Shown in pieces: positions 10,301 to 19,929 of a DNA stretch of 60,926 nucleotides. Origin of the DNA: Zelonia costaricensis (Eukaryota > Euglenozoa > Kinetoplastea > Trypanosomatida > Trypanosomatidae); NCBI GenBank assembly GCA_030849075.1, contig JASAOO010003435.1, positions 1-60,926 of the forward strand, given 5' to 3'. Within the stretch, counting starts at the first letter, position 1; each line of letters starts with the position of its first letter. The notes beneath the pieces are model-generated. The model saw only the letters and a program-made list of their open reading frames with translations, ran no database searches and was not told where the DNA came from. A program made the translations under genes and the position numbers.

Positions 10301-11213
10301 CTCCATTGCTGTCCGCACCCTCATCGCGCTCTCGCGCGGCTTCTTCTTCCTTGCTCGCCGCCGCAGCCTGTGCGCGACGCCTTGCCTCGGCCTCCTCGGC
10401 GTACAAAGCGCGCAGCATCGCACGCACGTCGGCGCCATCGCGCAGGAAGCCGGCCGCCTCTGCCCCACGCCGCTGCCGGTCGAGCGCGCCTCCGTCGATG
10501 TCCTCCTCGTCGTCATCGTCGTCTTCGGGATTCCAGGCAGGCGCTGTGGCTGCCGTCGTGGACGGTGTCGCGGCTGCCGCCTGAGTCCTGGCGCCGCTCT
10601 CCACCGCCACCACTGCCACATCGCTGTCAACATCGCCGTCCGCGTCCACAACGACGACGTCATCGACGTCGTCCACGTTCTCGACGTCCACCACCTCTGC
10701 GGTAAGACAGGATGCACTGCGACGCCGCGGAAGGGCCGCGGCAGACGTACGGGCTGACGTCGTCACCCACCGCACCCGCCCGTCATCGCCGCGGCAGAGA
10801 AAGCTGGCCGAGCCCATCGGGGGAAACTCCAGCACCCCACGCGGCGCCGGCGCGGCAGCGGAGACGGGAGTGCGGTGTGGCTGCCGCTGCGGCTCTGACG
10901 CCACTGTCGATGTCACCGTGGTGGTCGTGACGGGCGCGGACGCGGGAATCGAATCCGCCCAATGGGCACTGCGAGGCGTGGCACCTGGTGCGGCGCTCCT
11001 CGCACCGGTCACCACCCCCAGCGGCTCGGCCCCTGCGATGAAGACTGTGCTCGCCGCAGCGGCGTCGTGCGCGAAGGGGACGGACTGGAGGAGGTCCTCG
11101 TCGCTGAACTCATCGTACGCGTCAGCTTTGTTGACCGGGCCAGTGGCCGCCTGCCGGTTCGGCTGCTGCGCCTCCTCCGCCATGGCCTCACGCCACGCAG
11201 CCTCGAAATCCAT
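7374..11213 (-). CDS. CTF18: Chromosome transmission fidelity protein 18 (alternative clamp loader AAA+ subunit)
   Basis: The 1279-residue protein is the large subunit of the CTF18-RFC clamp loader, which acts on PCNA in the nucleus in sister-chromatid cohesion and replication signalling. The AAA+ core begins with the family motif LWVTKYSPKLFREVLSDE, followed by Walker A GPPGVGKT at residues 420-427 and Walker B CLVIDEMDG at 507-515. The segment CLCNDLYVPSLRPLRQRC follows; it is typical of CTF18 and replaces the SRC motif of the small RFC subunits. The C-terminal motif RRDFFGR (1175-1181) matches the conserved region by which CTF18 binds CTF8 and DCC1. The N-terminal 350 residues are disordered, with an acidic stretch. 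Low-complexity insertions, including an Ala run just before Walker A, make it longer than yeast or human CTF18. The start at 11213 follows a good polypyrimidine tract. Confidence 0.93.
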   Translation of the reverse strand: MDFEAAWREAMAEEAQQPNRQAATGPVNKADAYDEFSDEDLLQSVPFAHDAAAASTVFIAGAEPLGVVTGARSAAPGATPRSAHWADSIPASAPVTTTTVTSTVASEPQRQPHRTPVSAAAPAPRGVLEFPPMGSASFLCRGDDGRVRWVTTSARTSAAALPRRRSASCLTAEVVDVENVDDVDDVVVVDADGDVDSDVAVVAVESGARTQAAAATPSTTAATAPAWNPEDDDDDEEDIDGGALDRQRRGAEAAGFLRDGADVRAMLRALYAEEAEARRRAQAAAASKEEEAARERDEGADSNGEDEVLDGETREEAAGLAQAPLRRSALSRPLPPHGAPRTAARSSGGGGGDLWVTKYSPKLFREVLSDETVNLRLLQWLKAWDAYVFPDDAPTGASTTAAAAAAAAAPPDDRIAVLTGPPGVGKTTLVHVLATHCGYEVIEVNASVERTASRLEALIKTAVSAAGPAPGGRLRRAAPASSTSEVTAAAGADGATSLVHHLLRPKCLVIDEMDGIASSSVAAYLVQLQLHRPVFCLCNDLYVPSLRPLRQRCSHVYHMPPIRPQRLLARLEEIARREGAAMFDTMALSELITASGGDVRSCLNTMQFINSVVLQQQQRAEGGRGGGATAAPTSRQSVAELIRRMQGKDTRVALRDSWQLLFTRPERTKAVQQLKLECSVDYEALVEAAAAQHSRHVVPARRAMERERALGSASSTTAPTTGSGSPQQQQPVAMGFRVDPGYLYAAHKLARCPDNSGLVDGLQENYLHRAYTDYGFTRTSATADSFSQQDVTVAAAFAHPEMMGTAERLYQVSALTCYVHCSTGARGGRVEFPREQATVRRVQSELRHISQQFRDGCRPTVAAFIGGDEATATEVAPMLLRCLFDRSLRLPAHAIASFGRLAPADQRLMQAAVARHVEYGLDYQKDRQHTPASSSAAAGGPGAAPGAAPSFMGGLQGNAADDTPWRLAPELERLLAGVVRPVERALGGYGGGTAGASGGGFRGTSSFSSFASHPSRFQHGGAAGGGASAPVAMAAGGSHGRGRSSALAAVMMPMRNEVRQILSGEIQQYRIVQAMEQLKRQSEASAIAGASRAAEAGLKRPRDSDVAAPPAEASTAPTSSHSAEPAATGGAGGPGEAPEAKRARVHDAVSHAGATATATATAAVVGGAAPAAPVRRDFFGRPIPSKEGAAAERGRGGVVGRGAGRTTGPSSSTSPSPPPPPQHPQEGAGASSSPVLDGGKSRFPRPHSPHGPAAPACVRYVYQDGATNAVKMPATMADF

Positions 11214-12927
11214 GGCAAGTGTTGCTCGCTGTGGATGTGTATGCGGGTGTGTGCGGGTAGGAGGGGAGGAAAGGAAAGGAGCACACCGTGTGAGAGCCGC
11301 TCCGGGGTGTGGACGGAGCTGTCTGGGGTGAAGCGCCTTCTATTTATGCGTGAGGGGAGACGGCGAAGTTGCCTGCCCCCGCCTGTATGATGGCGGTGAT
11401 CTTCTATTGGAAGCGGTTTCGATTCTATGTATTTATGTGCGAGGGTGTGACTGCAGCCGCTGCATCGATGGGGTGGGGGGAGGACAGAGAGGGGGGCGGA
11501 GGCGCGGATGTGCAACGTGCATGCGTAGCGGAATGCACAGCGAGTGGGGGGGGGGGACGTTGGGTAATCCACGGAAGCGAGCAAGCGGAAGTAACTGTGA
11601 AAGACATCGCCGCAACCGCGTTCAGAGGTGAGGCAGAGAGCCTCAGTGCACGTGCGTCAGCGTAGGGCCCTCCACCACTCACCGCGCATCGTGCCCCCCC
11701 CCCTCACGCGGTGCCTTCAGACGCATGCGTGCGGTGGAGTGCGCAGCGGCGGGCAAGCAAGGAAAGAGCGCCGCCACGAGTCGGCCCAACGCGATGACGT
11801 TTGTAGACAGAGCTGTCCTCGCGTCTCGCGCCACTCCGCGCCGGTAACAGACGCAGTCACGTACACGCACAAGATGTGCACGCCTCGCAAGAGTTGTCAC
11901 CTGGGCACCGTCTCACCCCTCTCCCTCTCTCGGTCGCGGTGCAGTCTCGCAGACGCCCGCTGTTTCTCGTTGACGCGTGCGCTGTCCGAGGGAGTTCCCC
12001 TTGGCATTGCGTTCGCTTCTCGCTTCTTCTTGTTTTTTTTCTCTTACGTGGGCGTTGATGCGTGTTATGCGTTATCGACAGCTGCCAATCAGAAGAAAAG
12101 CCGCACCACGTGCGGCTGCGTGGCCTCGTGCTGCGAGGGAAGGGCCCCGCAACACGTGGGACAAGGGTGCGACAGCGGGGACCACACAAGATGCCAGCGC
12201 AGGAGGCGGAAAGGAGGAGGGAAAGCGGGGAGGACACGGACACAGGAAGGGCGGAGAATCGAGAACGTGCATGCGTCACGCTGGAGAGGAGGGCGGGAGG
12301 GATGTGGTAAGGTCAGAGTGGGAGAAGGCGGGCTGCTGCTGCTGACGAAGGGCAATGGCGGGGGGGGGGGGACACAGATGTAGCATCACAGACGCAGGCA
12401 CACGCCGCTGCTGCCTGGAGCACCACAACCACCTCCCCCCCCCGCCTCCGCGCCACGAAAGGAGCTTGCGTCACAACATCGACGCAGTACAGCACACATG
12501 CGCAAGCGCACGGGGGGGGGGGGAATGGAGGGGGTGGGGCGCCGCCCAAAATCACGGAGCAGCCGTGCCCACCTTCTTCTCCTCACCGCTTTGCCGTACC
12601 TCCTCGAGCCTCGGAAAGCAGTAACAACATCAACAACAAACAAGAAGAGCACCCTTCACCCCAACGTGGCACGTTCACGCCCTCCACACACAGCCGCCAT
12701 CAACTCTTCTTACTCTCTCCCCTACTGCCTCCGCTGCTTCGCGTGGCACGCAAGACGCGCTCAACAACGTCGTCTTGCCAGTCTCCCCCCCCCGTCACCA
12801 CCACCACCACCACCACGTTCTACATCCCATGTCTCTGCGCACTGCCTTTCGTGCCGCCCCTTTTCGTTGTTTTCTTGTTCTCCCGCATCGGTTCGATTCG
12901 GCACCGGCAACGTATCCTCTTCGTGTC
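11214..12927. other. Intergenic region between the RRM/RGG gene and CTF18
   Basis: No gene is seen. Near the RRM/RGG stop codon the plus strand is C-rich, with a (CCA)n run at about 12796-12816. Further on there are 12-G runs at 12360-12371 and 12512-12523, and a T-rich patch near 12030-12040. The polypyrimidine tract for CTF18 splicing lies at its low-coordinate end. Minus-strand frames here are low-complexity. Confidence 0.65.
11229..11281 (-). promoter_or_regulatory. Probable trans-splice acceptor for CTF18
   Basis: In the sense direction a pyrimidine tract (CTCCTTTCCTTTCCTCCCC, about 11260-11281) is followed after some 30 bases by CACAG. Splicing there would leave a 5' UTR of 15 bases before the ATG at 11213. 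The exact AG is inferred from general trypanosomatid rules. Confidence 0.45.
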
Positions 12928-13932
12928 TTAGACCCCCATTTGAATGGCCACGCTGCCAGGAATGCGGACGGTGCCGCTGCTCACCGTGATGACGTTCTCG
13001 TGAATGCGAGAGCCGTTCATGTGCTGGATGCACTGCTGCACCGACTCCGGGTTGTCGAAGCAGATCATCACCATCAGCTCGTAGCGGTTGATGTCCAGGA
13101 TGCGGCCAAACGCGGAGAAGCGCTCCATGAGGAAGCTGTTCGTCGTGCCAAACGGGACGTTGTCCACGAAGGCCACGTTGGCCTCGAACGGGGGCAGCCG
13201 CGGGCGCTGCTGGTACGGCTGCGGCTGGAACTGCTGGTAGGGCGGCATGTGCGGCGGCGGCTGCTGCCCAGGCGCCAGCGGCGGCTGAGCGTGGAACTGT
13301 TGCTGCTGCTGCTGGGCCCCACCACGACCACGCCCGCCGCGCTGGTTGCCACGCCCGCGGCCGCCGCCAGCGTTGCCGTTGTGCGGGCTCGCCGCCCCGC
13401 CGCGTCCGCCGCGGCCGCCGCGAGCAGCTCCGCGACCGGCCCCTCCACGCCCGCCGCGGCCCGCACCCCGGCCAGTGGCCGCACCCTCAGCTCCGTCCGG
13501 CTTCTTCTTCCCCTGCTGCTGCCCATCGCGGCGGCGCTGGTCCTCGTACGACTCAAAGCTCAGGAACTCCGCGGCGAGGCTCTTGTCGAGGCTCGCGTTG
13601 CCCTTCTTCTTCTGTGCGCGCTTACCCTGGCTGCCGCCGGCGACCGCCTTCTCCGCCTGGTCCGGCGACGACGCGGACGGCGTGGCGGACGAGGCGGTGG
13701 TGGCGGCGGCGGCGGCCTCGGCGATGGCGGGGATGGCGGCCAGCTTCGCCTTGGCTGCCTTCGCGGCCGCCTCGTCCTGGAACGTCACAAGCACCGTCGT
13801 GAGGTCCTTCTTGTTGTTGTTCTTGACGCGGAAGGAGCCGACCGCCTCCACCTCAGGCCACTCCCGCAGCGTCGCCTCCACCGCCGCAAACTGCGCCGTG
13901 CGGCACGAAGTCTGCACGAGACGGCCGTCCAT
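12928..13932 (-). CDS. RNA-binding protein with RRM and RGG repeats
   Basis: A 334-residue protein likely to bind RNA. The first 70 residues (MDGRLVQTSCRTAQF to AKAKLAAIPA) have the size and pattern of a degenerate RRM-like or alpha/beta fold. An Ala/Lys-rich linker follows, then an RGG/RGR-rich region at about 160-210, a Gln run and a Pro/Gln/Tyr-rich stretch. A clear RRM occupies about 247-318, with an RNP2-like strand (VAFVDNVP) and an RNP1-like strand (ELMVMICFDN) that lacks the usual aromatic pair at full strength. The RGG region is typical of arginine-methylated RNA regulators. Because gene expression here is controlled mainly after transcription, it may act in mRNA stability or processing. 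It could be compared with TbRGG-type editing factors, but I cannot assign it to one. Confidence 0.85.
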   Translation of the reverse strand: MDGRLVQTSCRTAQFAAVEATLREWPEVEAVGSFRVKNNNKKDLTTVLVTFQDEAAAKAAKAKLAAIPAIAEAAAAATTASSATPSASSPDQAEKAVAGGSQGKRAQKKKGNASLDKSLAAEFLSFESYEDQRRRDGQQQGKKKPDGAEGAATGRGAGRGGRGGAGRGAARGGRGGRGGAASPHNGNAGGGRGRGNQRGGRGRGGAQQQQQQFHAQPPLAPGQQPPPHMPPYQQFQPQPYQQRPRLPPFEANVAFVDNVPFGTTNSFLMERFSAFGRILDINRYELMVMICFDNPESVQQCIQHMNGSRIHENVITVSSGTVRIPGSVAIQMGV

Positions 13933-14788
13933 GCTGGGCGCCCCCTGCGAGAACGGGATGGAGTGGGGGGTGGGGGGGGGGGGCGGAACTACACTGGAGA
14001 AGCGTGAGCGGAGGAAGGAGAGAGTTCAAGTGAGCGTGACGCACCCACGCAGACACACATACACACACAGAGGGACCGATCAGCGCGTGCAGTGGGCGGT
14101 GCAGACGTGCAGTCTTCCAGATTATAAAGTGGGCCACGCTCCCGGGTTGTCTGTGTGCCAGGGGGAAGGCGGGGGAGCGGGGAGGGTCAGGCAACTCGAA
14201 GGGTTCTGGAGAAATAAGAATTCAATGCGATCAGGACGGGGGGGGGCAGGAGAGGTCGGGGGTTGGTGGTGGCCTTCCGTGTAAGCGAGCAACGGTGAGT
14301 CTCGTTGGAAGAAAAAAAGAAGCGGGGGCTAGTAAAGGCTAAGCGGGAGGGTGACGCCGTTCGAACTCTAGAGCGTTCGCTCTGGCGTGTGTGTAGGTTG
14401 GATGGTGCGACGGTGTCACCAAGCGAGCGGAGGGGGAGGGAAAGGGGGCGGTATGTGTGAGTGGAGAGAGAAAGGCACTCCAGCTGCAACGGGGAGGGGG
14501 GGGCAAGAAGCTTGTGCGTCGGTGTCCGTGTTCGACGGGCAGGAGGACCTCTAGCAGTGCGCGTCAACGCGTATGCACACATGCACACGGCTTTCTTGTG
14601 TGGTGACCGGCATACCTTCGCCTGCTACCACACTCACAGTCCTCACTTCTTCAAACTGCTCTCTTATTTCATGTTCCTCATCAGCGCATCCTTCTGCAGC
14701 ATCACGCCCTCTGCGTGTTCGTTGCGGTCCGATCGCTGCGTTGTGGGGCGAGGCACCCCTCACTGCTCGCACCGCAGCGATGGGGCCT
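13933..14788. other. Intergenic region
   Basis: This lies between a probable mitochondrial protein gene and the RRM/RGG gene. It holds a 12-G run at 13972-13983 and purine-rich plus-strand sequence. The part next to the stop at 14789 is mixed sequence with no recognisable gene. Confidence 0.6.
13994..14035 (-). promoter_or_regulatory. Probable trans-splice acceptor for the RRM/RGG gene
   Basis: In sense orientation a pyrimidine-rich stretch (CTCTCTCCTTCCTCCGCTC) leads to CTTCTCCAG. A second possible acceptor, TCTCGCAG, lies between the C run and the ATG, so the choice is uncertain. Confidence 0.4.
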
Positions 14789-15649
14789 TCATTCAGCAAT
14801 GGACATGGTGCGCGGGTCGTTGAGGTGCCTCCACACCACGGCCAGCTCTTTCAGCTCTGGCACAAAGTCGTCCTGCCACCGCGCCGCCGCGATGGTGCCG
14901 TCGCCGCGAGCCGCGACGAGACGCTCGAACACGCTGAAGGCCGCGTCGCGCTGCTCCGGTGCGGCGGTGCCGTCGTGCTCCACCTGCATCCGCATCGCCG
15001 CGCACATCGCGCAGAGCCCGTCAAAGAGGTGGGCAACGAGCCGCTCCCGGTGCAGGGCGGCCTTCTCCTCCGCCGGCAGAGCATCGTACTGCGCCTGCGC
15101 CGTCTGCAGCTCCGCCGCCGCTGCCGCCGCTGCCTCCGCCTGCCGCTCCACCCCCGCCGCGTGCAGCGATTGCAGCACCGCCTCCCCTGACGAGCGAGCC
15201 CGGCGCCGGGTTAGTGGGGTGGGGGCCGCGTGCTGCGCCCGGGCCGCGGCGAGACCGTCCGTTTCGACGTGCACGCCAATGCGCCGCAGAAAGGCGGCGG
15301 GGACGCCGGTGGTCGCCGGCCCGGCCGCAACGATGTCCGCAATGCGCGGAATATCGAAGTCGTGCATGGCCACGAGGTACGGGTCACTGGGGTCGTCGAG
15401 AAGCTTCTGCAAGGAGCTCTGCAGGCGGCGCGACTCGCACAGGGCTCCTCCCACGGCTGCACCTACTGGGCGTGACGCAGCGGCGGCAATCATGGAGTTG
15501 CTGCTTCGTGCGCCTGCCACCGCTACGCCGCAGTGCGACAAGAGTGAGCACGCACTGCGCACCGCGGCCACGTGGCTTGAGCGGCTCAGGGGCGCGACCG
15601 CTGTCGACACGGCCCGCTGGCGCGCAGCAGTGAAGAGACGGAAGGGCAT
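14789..15649 (-). CDS. Hypothetical protein with probable mitochondrial presequence
   Basis: A 286-residue protein that I do not recognise. The open frame continues upstream to 15865, but that part is translated pyrimidine-rich sequence, so I start at Met 15649 (MPFRLFTAARQRAV). The first 70 residues contain many Arg, Ser and Ala and no acidic residue until about residue 72, as in mitochondrial import sequences. The mature part starts near RRLQSSLQKLLDDPSDPYL, contains a helical Ala-rich stretch around residues 170-190, and ends in a Trp-containing helical region (WQDDFVPELKELAVVWRHL). There are no membrane segments or known catalytic motifs. An alternative start is Met 53. Confidence 0.8.
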   Translation of the reverse strand: MPFRLFTAARQRAVSTAVAPLSRSSHVAAVRSACSLLSHCGVAVAGARSSNSMIAAAASRPVGAAVGGALCESRRLQSSLQKLLDDPSDPYLVAMHDFDIPRIADIVAAGPATTGVPAAFLRRIGVHVETDGLAAARAQHAAPTPLTRRRARSSGEAVLQSLHAAGVERQAEAAAAAAAELQTAQAQYDALPAEEKAALHRERLVAHLFDGLCAMCAAMRMQVEHDGTAAPEQRDAAFSVFERLVAARGDGTIAAARWQDDFVPELKELAVVWRHLNDPRTMSIAE

Positions 15650-16737
15650 CGCGCAAGCGAGGACAGACGCACACACACGCACGCGGGTGAACAGGGTCAG
15701 CTGGGGCTGAGTCTGGTGTGTGTGTGTGTGTGGGGGGGAGGGGGAGAGGAGAGGAGAAGGAACAAGGACCGCGCGGACACTGTAGTGTGGAGTGTGGGGA
15801 AAGGTGAAGGAGGCAAGACGCGGCGATGGTCCTGCAGAGAGAGAGAGAGAAAGAAGAAAGGGCACTGAAGGGGTGCGACAAGACGTGTCAAGAGGAAGCG
15901 CCGGCAGAGGACCGGGAGGAGGGAGGGTGTGTGCGGGTGCCGCGGCGCCGTTGATGTTGCATCGCGGTCGCCACCGTCACCCTGCACCTTCGTGGGACAA
16001 CGTAGCAGCGCCGTGGCGTGTGGAGGCCGAAAGGTCCGACCTGCTACACGCAGCAGACCCCAAGCCCTTCACTACGTGCCTGCGTTCCCCTCTGCGTGCC
16101 TGCATGCATTCGCACTCGCTGGAGATGAGCGGGTTGTGGTTCGTCTTGAGCTCAGCTTCGCCGACTGGGGGAGAAACTGAGGCGTAAGGACGCTGAGTGG
16201 TACAGTATCTATGACAACCCTCACCTCGCCGCCGCCGCCGCCCCCCCCCCCCTCCCCCCTCTGCCTGCCTCTCGAGAGCTTTGCCTGCACCTCGTCACCT
16301 CGCCACCTCCGCACGACTCAGGATGCATGGACGTGTGAGGCGATGCGCGCTAAGCGGCACGCGAACGAAGGAGAGGGGGGATGGGGGGTGGCGGGGTGCG
16401 GTGGGGACGCGCGGGCACGAGAGGTGGCCAATACACGAGAAAGGAGCGGGGCGCAACCCTCCCCCCGCCCCCGTCCCCCGAGCCGACCACGACTGACACG
16501 CGAGGAGTGCAGCCGCGGCAGGCAGCAGATGAGCTGGCCACAGACCATGCGCGTCACGAGAGCGGTCACCGATGCCGCGGAGGCTGAGAGTGCACCCTCA
16601 GCCAGCCTGCAGGAGACGGCGCAGCGCAAGGGGCGGAGCTGCAACACCGCACGCGGGCCCGAAGAAGGAGAGAAGGAGAGAGGGGTGAAGAAGGCGCAGC
16701 AGCAGCGGCCCTGCTGCGCGGTACTCCCCCGCACGAC
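15650..16737. other. Intergenic region
   Basis: No gene is seen. It contains a GT run near 15715-15731, a GA-rich patch at 15836-15856 and a (CCG)n plus 13-C stretch at about 16227-16252. About 16500-16730, next to the stop at 16738, is mixed-sequence 3' UTR. Confidence 0.6.
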
Positions 16738-19700
16738 CTACAAGGCCGGGGCGGCCACGTTCAGGTTCTCGCAGAGCTCCGCAAAGGCACCGCGCACGTC
16801 CCCGCGCAGGGCCGACAACTTCGACCGCAGCTCCGCCACGTTCTGCGTCCACACGTGCCGGCTGCCGTCCACGGCGTGCTCGGCACGCTGGCACCGGTCC
16901 TCGACCGACGCGTTGAGCATCTCCTGGTGAGAGACCAGCAGGCGGCGCATGTGGTCCATGGCGGGCTGCACCACCGCGAGCCGCAGCTCCTCCGCCGACG
17001 TGCTGTGCAGCGGCGCGGCAGTAGCGTGCCGCGTCGCAGTCCCGGGCGCCAGCCGCTGCTCTCGCTGCACGTGGAAACGTACGCACGCGGCGTCCACCTC
17101 GCTGGGCAACAGCTGCCGCACCCGCTGCTCGAGTCGCTCCGCCAGCCTCGCCTGCTCCTGCAAACGCATCTCCCGCTCCTGCTCAAGCTTCGCGGTCACC
17201 TCGGCGCTCAGGGTGTCCTGCTGCTCCTGCAGGTGCGTCACGTCGCGCGTGAGGGCCGTGACGATGTCCTGCAGCACGTCCGCGTGCTGCTGCAGCGGTG
17301 CACGAACCCGCCGCGTCCACGCCGACGACTCCCGCTCCAGCGTCGCGGCCATCTCCGCGCGCCACCGCGCCTCGGCCGCACGCAGCGACGCCTGCCACTC
17401 CTCCTGCAGCCGCTGCACGCGCCGCTCGTGCCGGCGCTCGTTCTCGTTGGCGAGGCCGTAGCGCCGCTCGTCCTCCTCGTGCAGAACAGCGCGTGCCGTG
17501 GCGCGGAGATGCGCGTCCAGCGCGTCCGGCGACGCTGCCGGCGAGTGGAAGCGACCGCTCTCATCTGCGCGACTGTCCTCTTGCGCCAGTGCGCGGCGCT
17601 GAGCGGCAGTCGTGACCGCCTCTGCGACGTACGCGTGGAGTCGCTGCTCCATCGCCTGCTGCTCCGCCTGCTGCTCGCGGTGCCCCTCTCGCAGCTGGTG
17701 CCGCACCTCCTCCTGGATGACCTCCTCCATGAGCGGACGCAGGTGGGGCAGGAGAAGCGCGGCGATGCGGCGCTGCTCGGCGGGCGTGCACTGCGCCACA
17801 GCAGAGACAACATTCGTGGGTGTGACGGCAGACGCTGCGGCGGCCGACGCCTCCGCGCGACACGCCGTCGTAGCCGCCCTCACTGCGCTCTGCAAAGCCG
17901 TGGCGGAGGCAAGCGCCTCCTCTGCCCGACTCCTCACCGCTGCGCCCGCCGCCTCCTCCCTCGCCTCGGCCCGGATGCGGGCGACGTCATCACGCACCTT
18001 CTGCAGGTCCTTGCGAACGGCACTGCAGAGCGCGGCGAGACCCTCGCGCAGGCGCTCGACGCGGTGCTCCTGTGTCGCGCGCCACGTCTCTTGCGATGCC
18101 GCGAGATCAGCAGTGTTCTGAGGCCGCAGCGCGGATGGCGCCACTTGACTGACGCGTGCGCCTGAGCACGATGAAGTCGGCGTCGTAGAGGGCGAACGGG
18201 CGGCCGGTGCAGCTGGAGGTGCGCGGCTACTCGGTGGGCCCTTGCGGCGGGGCCGGTGCAGCGCTGGGGTGTCGTGTGACTGTGGGTGCTGTGCTTCCAT
18301 CGGGGACGATGACGAAGAGCTGTGCTCTCGTGCGCCGTGGCCGGACTCCGGTGTGGTGCCGCGCTGCGAGAGACGCCCGCCGCCATCACTGTCACCACTG
18401 CGCTTGCCGTGCGGCTCGTGCTGCTGTTCCTGCATGCGGCGGAGCACCGACTCAGCTGCCTTCACGGCGCGACGGAGGTGCACCGCGGACGAGGTCGATG
18501 AAGCTGACGAAGACGAGGAGGCGGTGCGCCGCGCACGCGACGAGCTTCCGCGACCACGTGAGGAGCGCCGGTGCAGCGCCCGCTCTGCTGTTGCGCTGCC
18601 GTCGCTGGCGTGAGTGCGACGGTGCTCTCGTGAGCCGCTCCGTCGATGCTGTCGAGGCTGCGTGGATGCTGGTGCGCTGCTCGTGCGAGGCGCGGTGGAC
18701 GTCTCCGGCGAGGCTGAAGACGAACGCGGAGAGGCGCCTGTGGCAGCGTCGTCGTCGTGAGCGTCGCTCGCGGCAGCAGTAGCAATGATGCGGGCGGGCA
18801 GCCTCGCCGACTCGGCGCGGTGACGTCGGTGTCGGCGCGAGCTAGACTCTGCATGAGCATCCAAAGTCGCTGCCACCATCGTTGCCGCCGCGCCGTCCTG
18901 CTCCTTGCTGACCTCCGCGCGTATCTTGGCCACCAGCTCGGTGAGAGACGACTCCCGTGCCCGCGCTACCTGTGGTGGGGTCCACAGTATCGGCCGTGCC
19001 TCGGTTTGAGGCCGCGGCGGGTGCAGGGCTGCGGCGGCGGCTCGCGTGGCGTGCGCTGGCACTGGGGCACCGGCAGTGGGGGGCGCTGCCAGCGGATCCG
19101 CATACGCGAGACCCACCGCTGCGGGCGCAGCGTCTCGGTGCTCTGGTGTCTGACGCCGTGCGTGATGCCGGCTGCCTGAGCGCTGCGTCGCTGAGGGGCT
19201 GGCGGACGCCGTCGCGAGACCGGGCGACGCGCGGTTTGGGGTTCGCTGTCGGTGTTCCCGCGCATGCTGTCCCTCCGTGTGTGCTGCCGCCTCAGCTGAG
19301 GGGGCTGGCTGCGCCTGCCCCTTTCCCATCGTCGGCGCGGCGGCCCACGACGACGACGTGAACGGAACAGGTCCCTCCTCCTCCGCCAACGCGAAGTCGT
19401 CAAAGCCAGTCCACGCCCCCTCTTCGCCGTCCGCCCCGTACGCGCAGGCGTCGACGCAGCCGCGGCCCTCCCCGCGGTGGAGGTAGTCGGGCCGCGCCAT
19501 CACCCCGTCCGCGCGGCGCAGGCTGCAGTACGTGGCATCGCGGTAGCGCTCCTGGAACGCACCGGCGAGGGACGACGGAGGTGAAGTGGCCGCGTGCGGT
19601 GGGCCGGCGCCATCGCGTGTGGCTGCAGCGGGACCCGAGGCGCTGAACTGCGGGTGAGGGCTGCGATGAAGTGGATGCCGCGGCGGCAGCGGCGGACTCG

Positions 19701-19929
19701 TGCCAGGGCGCCCCCCTACTCCCAGCCCATCACCAGCACCATCCACGTCGCCCCCAGTCAACTCGCCGTAGGAGAAGCGCATGGGTGAAGCAGGGGACCG
19801 GTCACGTCGCCGTCCGCTGCTGACGCGCGGCCACGACACGCTGCGTCGAGCGGCGCGCCAGTGAGGCGGCGGAGGGTGGGGATGCGGTGACGGGTACAGA
19901 CCTTGACACACCTCGCAGTACGAGGCCAT
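16738..19929 (-). CDS. Large coiled-coil protein with N-terminal CxxC motif, function unknown
   Basis: A 1063-residue protein. I start at Met 19929 (MASYCEVCQGLYP) because the open frame upstream to 20451 runs through a GT microsatellite. The extreme N-terminus has a CEVC motif, but no second Cys pair is obvious nearby, so a zinc site is not established. Residues about 20-600 are Ser/Arg/Pro/Ala-rich and probably disordered, with an acidic patch (FDDFALAEEEG). Heptad-rich coiled coil occupies about 640-1063, with stretches such as LEQEREMRLQEQARLAERLE and a C-terminal segment ending VAAPAL. It is probably a structural cytoskeletal, flagellar or basal-body component; this is inferred from architecture only. 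Confidence 0.85.
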   Translation of the reverse strand: MASYCEVCQGLYPSPHPHPPPPHWRAARRSVSWPRVSSGRRRDRSPASPMRFSYGELTGGDVDGAGDGLGVGGRPGTSPPLPPRHPLHRSPHPQFSASGPAAATRDGAGPPHAATSPPSSLAGAFQERYRDATYCSLRRADGVMARPDYLHRGEGRGCVDACAYGADGEEGAWTGFDDFALAEEEGPVPFTSSSWAAAPTMGKGQAQPAPSAEAAAHTEGQHAREHRQRTPNRASPGLATASASPSATQRSGSRHHARRQTPEHRDAAPAAVGLAYADPLAAPPTAGAPVPAHATRAAAAALHPPRPQTEARPILWTPPQVARARESSLTELVAKIRAEVSKEQDGAAATMVAATLDAHAESSSRRHRRHRAESARLPARIIATAAASDAHDDDAATGASPRSSSASPETSTAPRTSSAPASTQPRQHRRSGSREHRRTHASDGSATAERALHRRSSRGRGSSSRARRTASSSSSASSTSSAVHLRRAVKAAESVLRRMQEQQHEPHGKRSGDSDGGGRLSQRGTTPESGHGAREHSSSSSSPMEAQHPQSHDTPALHRPRRKGPPSSRAPPAAPAARSPSTTPTSSCSGARVSQVAPSALRPQNTADLAASQETWRATQEHRVERLREGLAALCSAVRKDLQKVRDDVARIRAEAREEAAGAAVRSRAEEALASATALQSAVRAATTACRAEASAAAASAVTPTNVVSAVAQCTPAEQRRIAALLLPHLRPLMEEVIQEEVRHQLREGHREQQAEQQAMEQRLHAYVAEAVTTAAQRRALAQEDSRADESGRFHSPAASPDALDAHLRATARAVLHEEDERRYGLANENERRHERRVQRLQEEWQASLRAAEARWRAEMAATLERESSAWTRRVRAPLQQHADVLQDIVTALTRDVTHLQEQQDTLSAEVTAKLEQEREMRLQEQARLAERLEQRVRQLLPSEVDAACVRFHVQREQRLAPGTATRHATAAPLHSTSAEELRLAVVQPAMDHMRRLLVSHQEMLNASVEDRCQRAEHAVDGSRHVWTQNVAELRSKLSALRGDVRGAFAELCENLNVAAPAL

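Noticed and set aside
12775..14007. 410-residue plus-strand open frame
   Set aside because: Antisense of the RRM/RGG gene; the product is Arg/Leu/Ala-rich without any domain.
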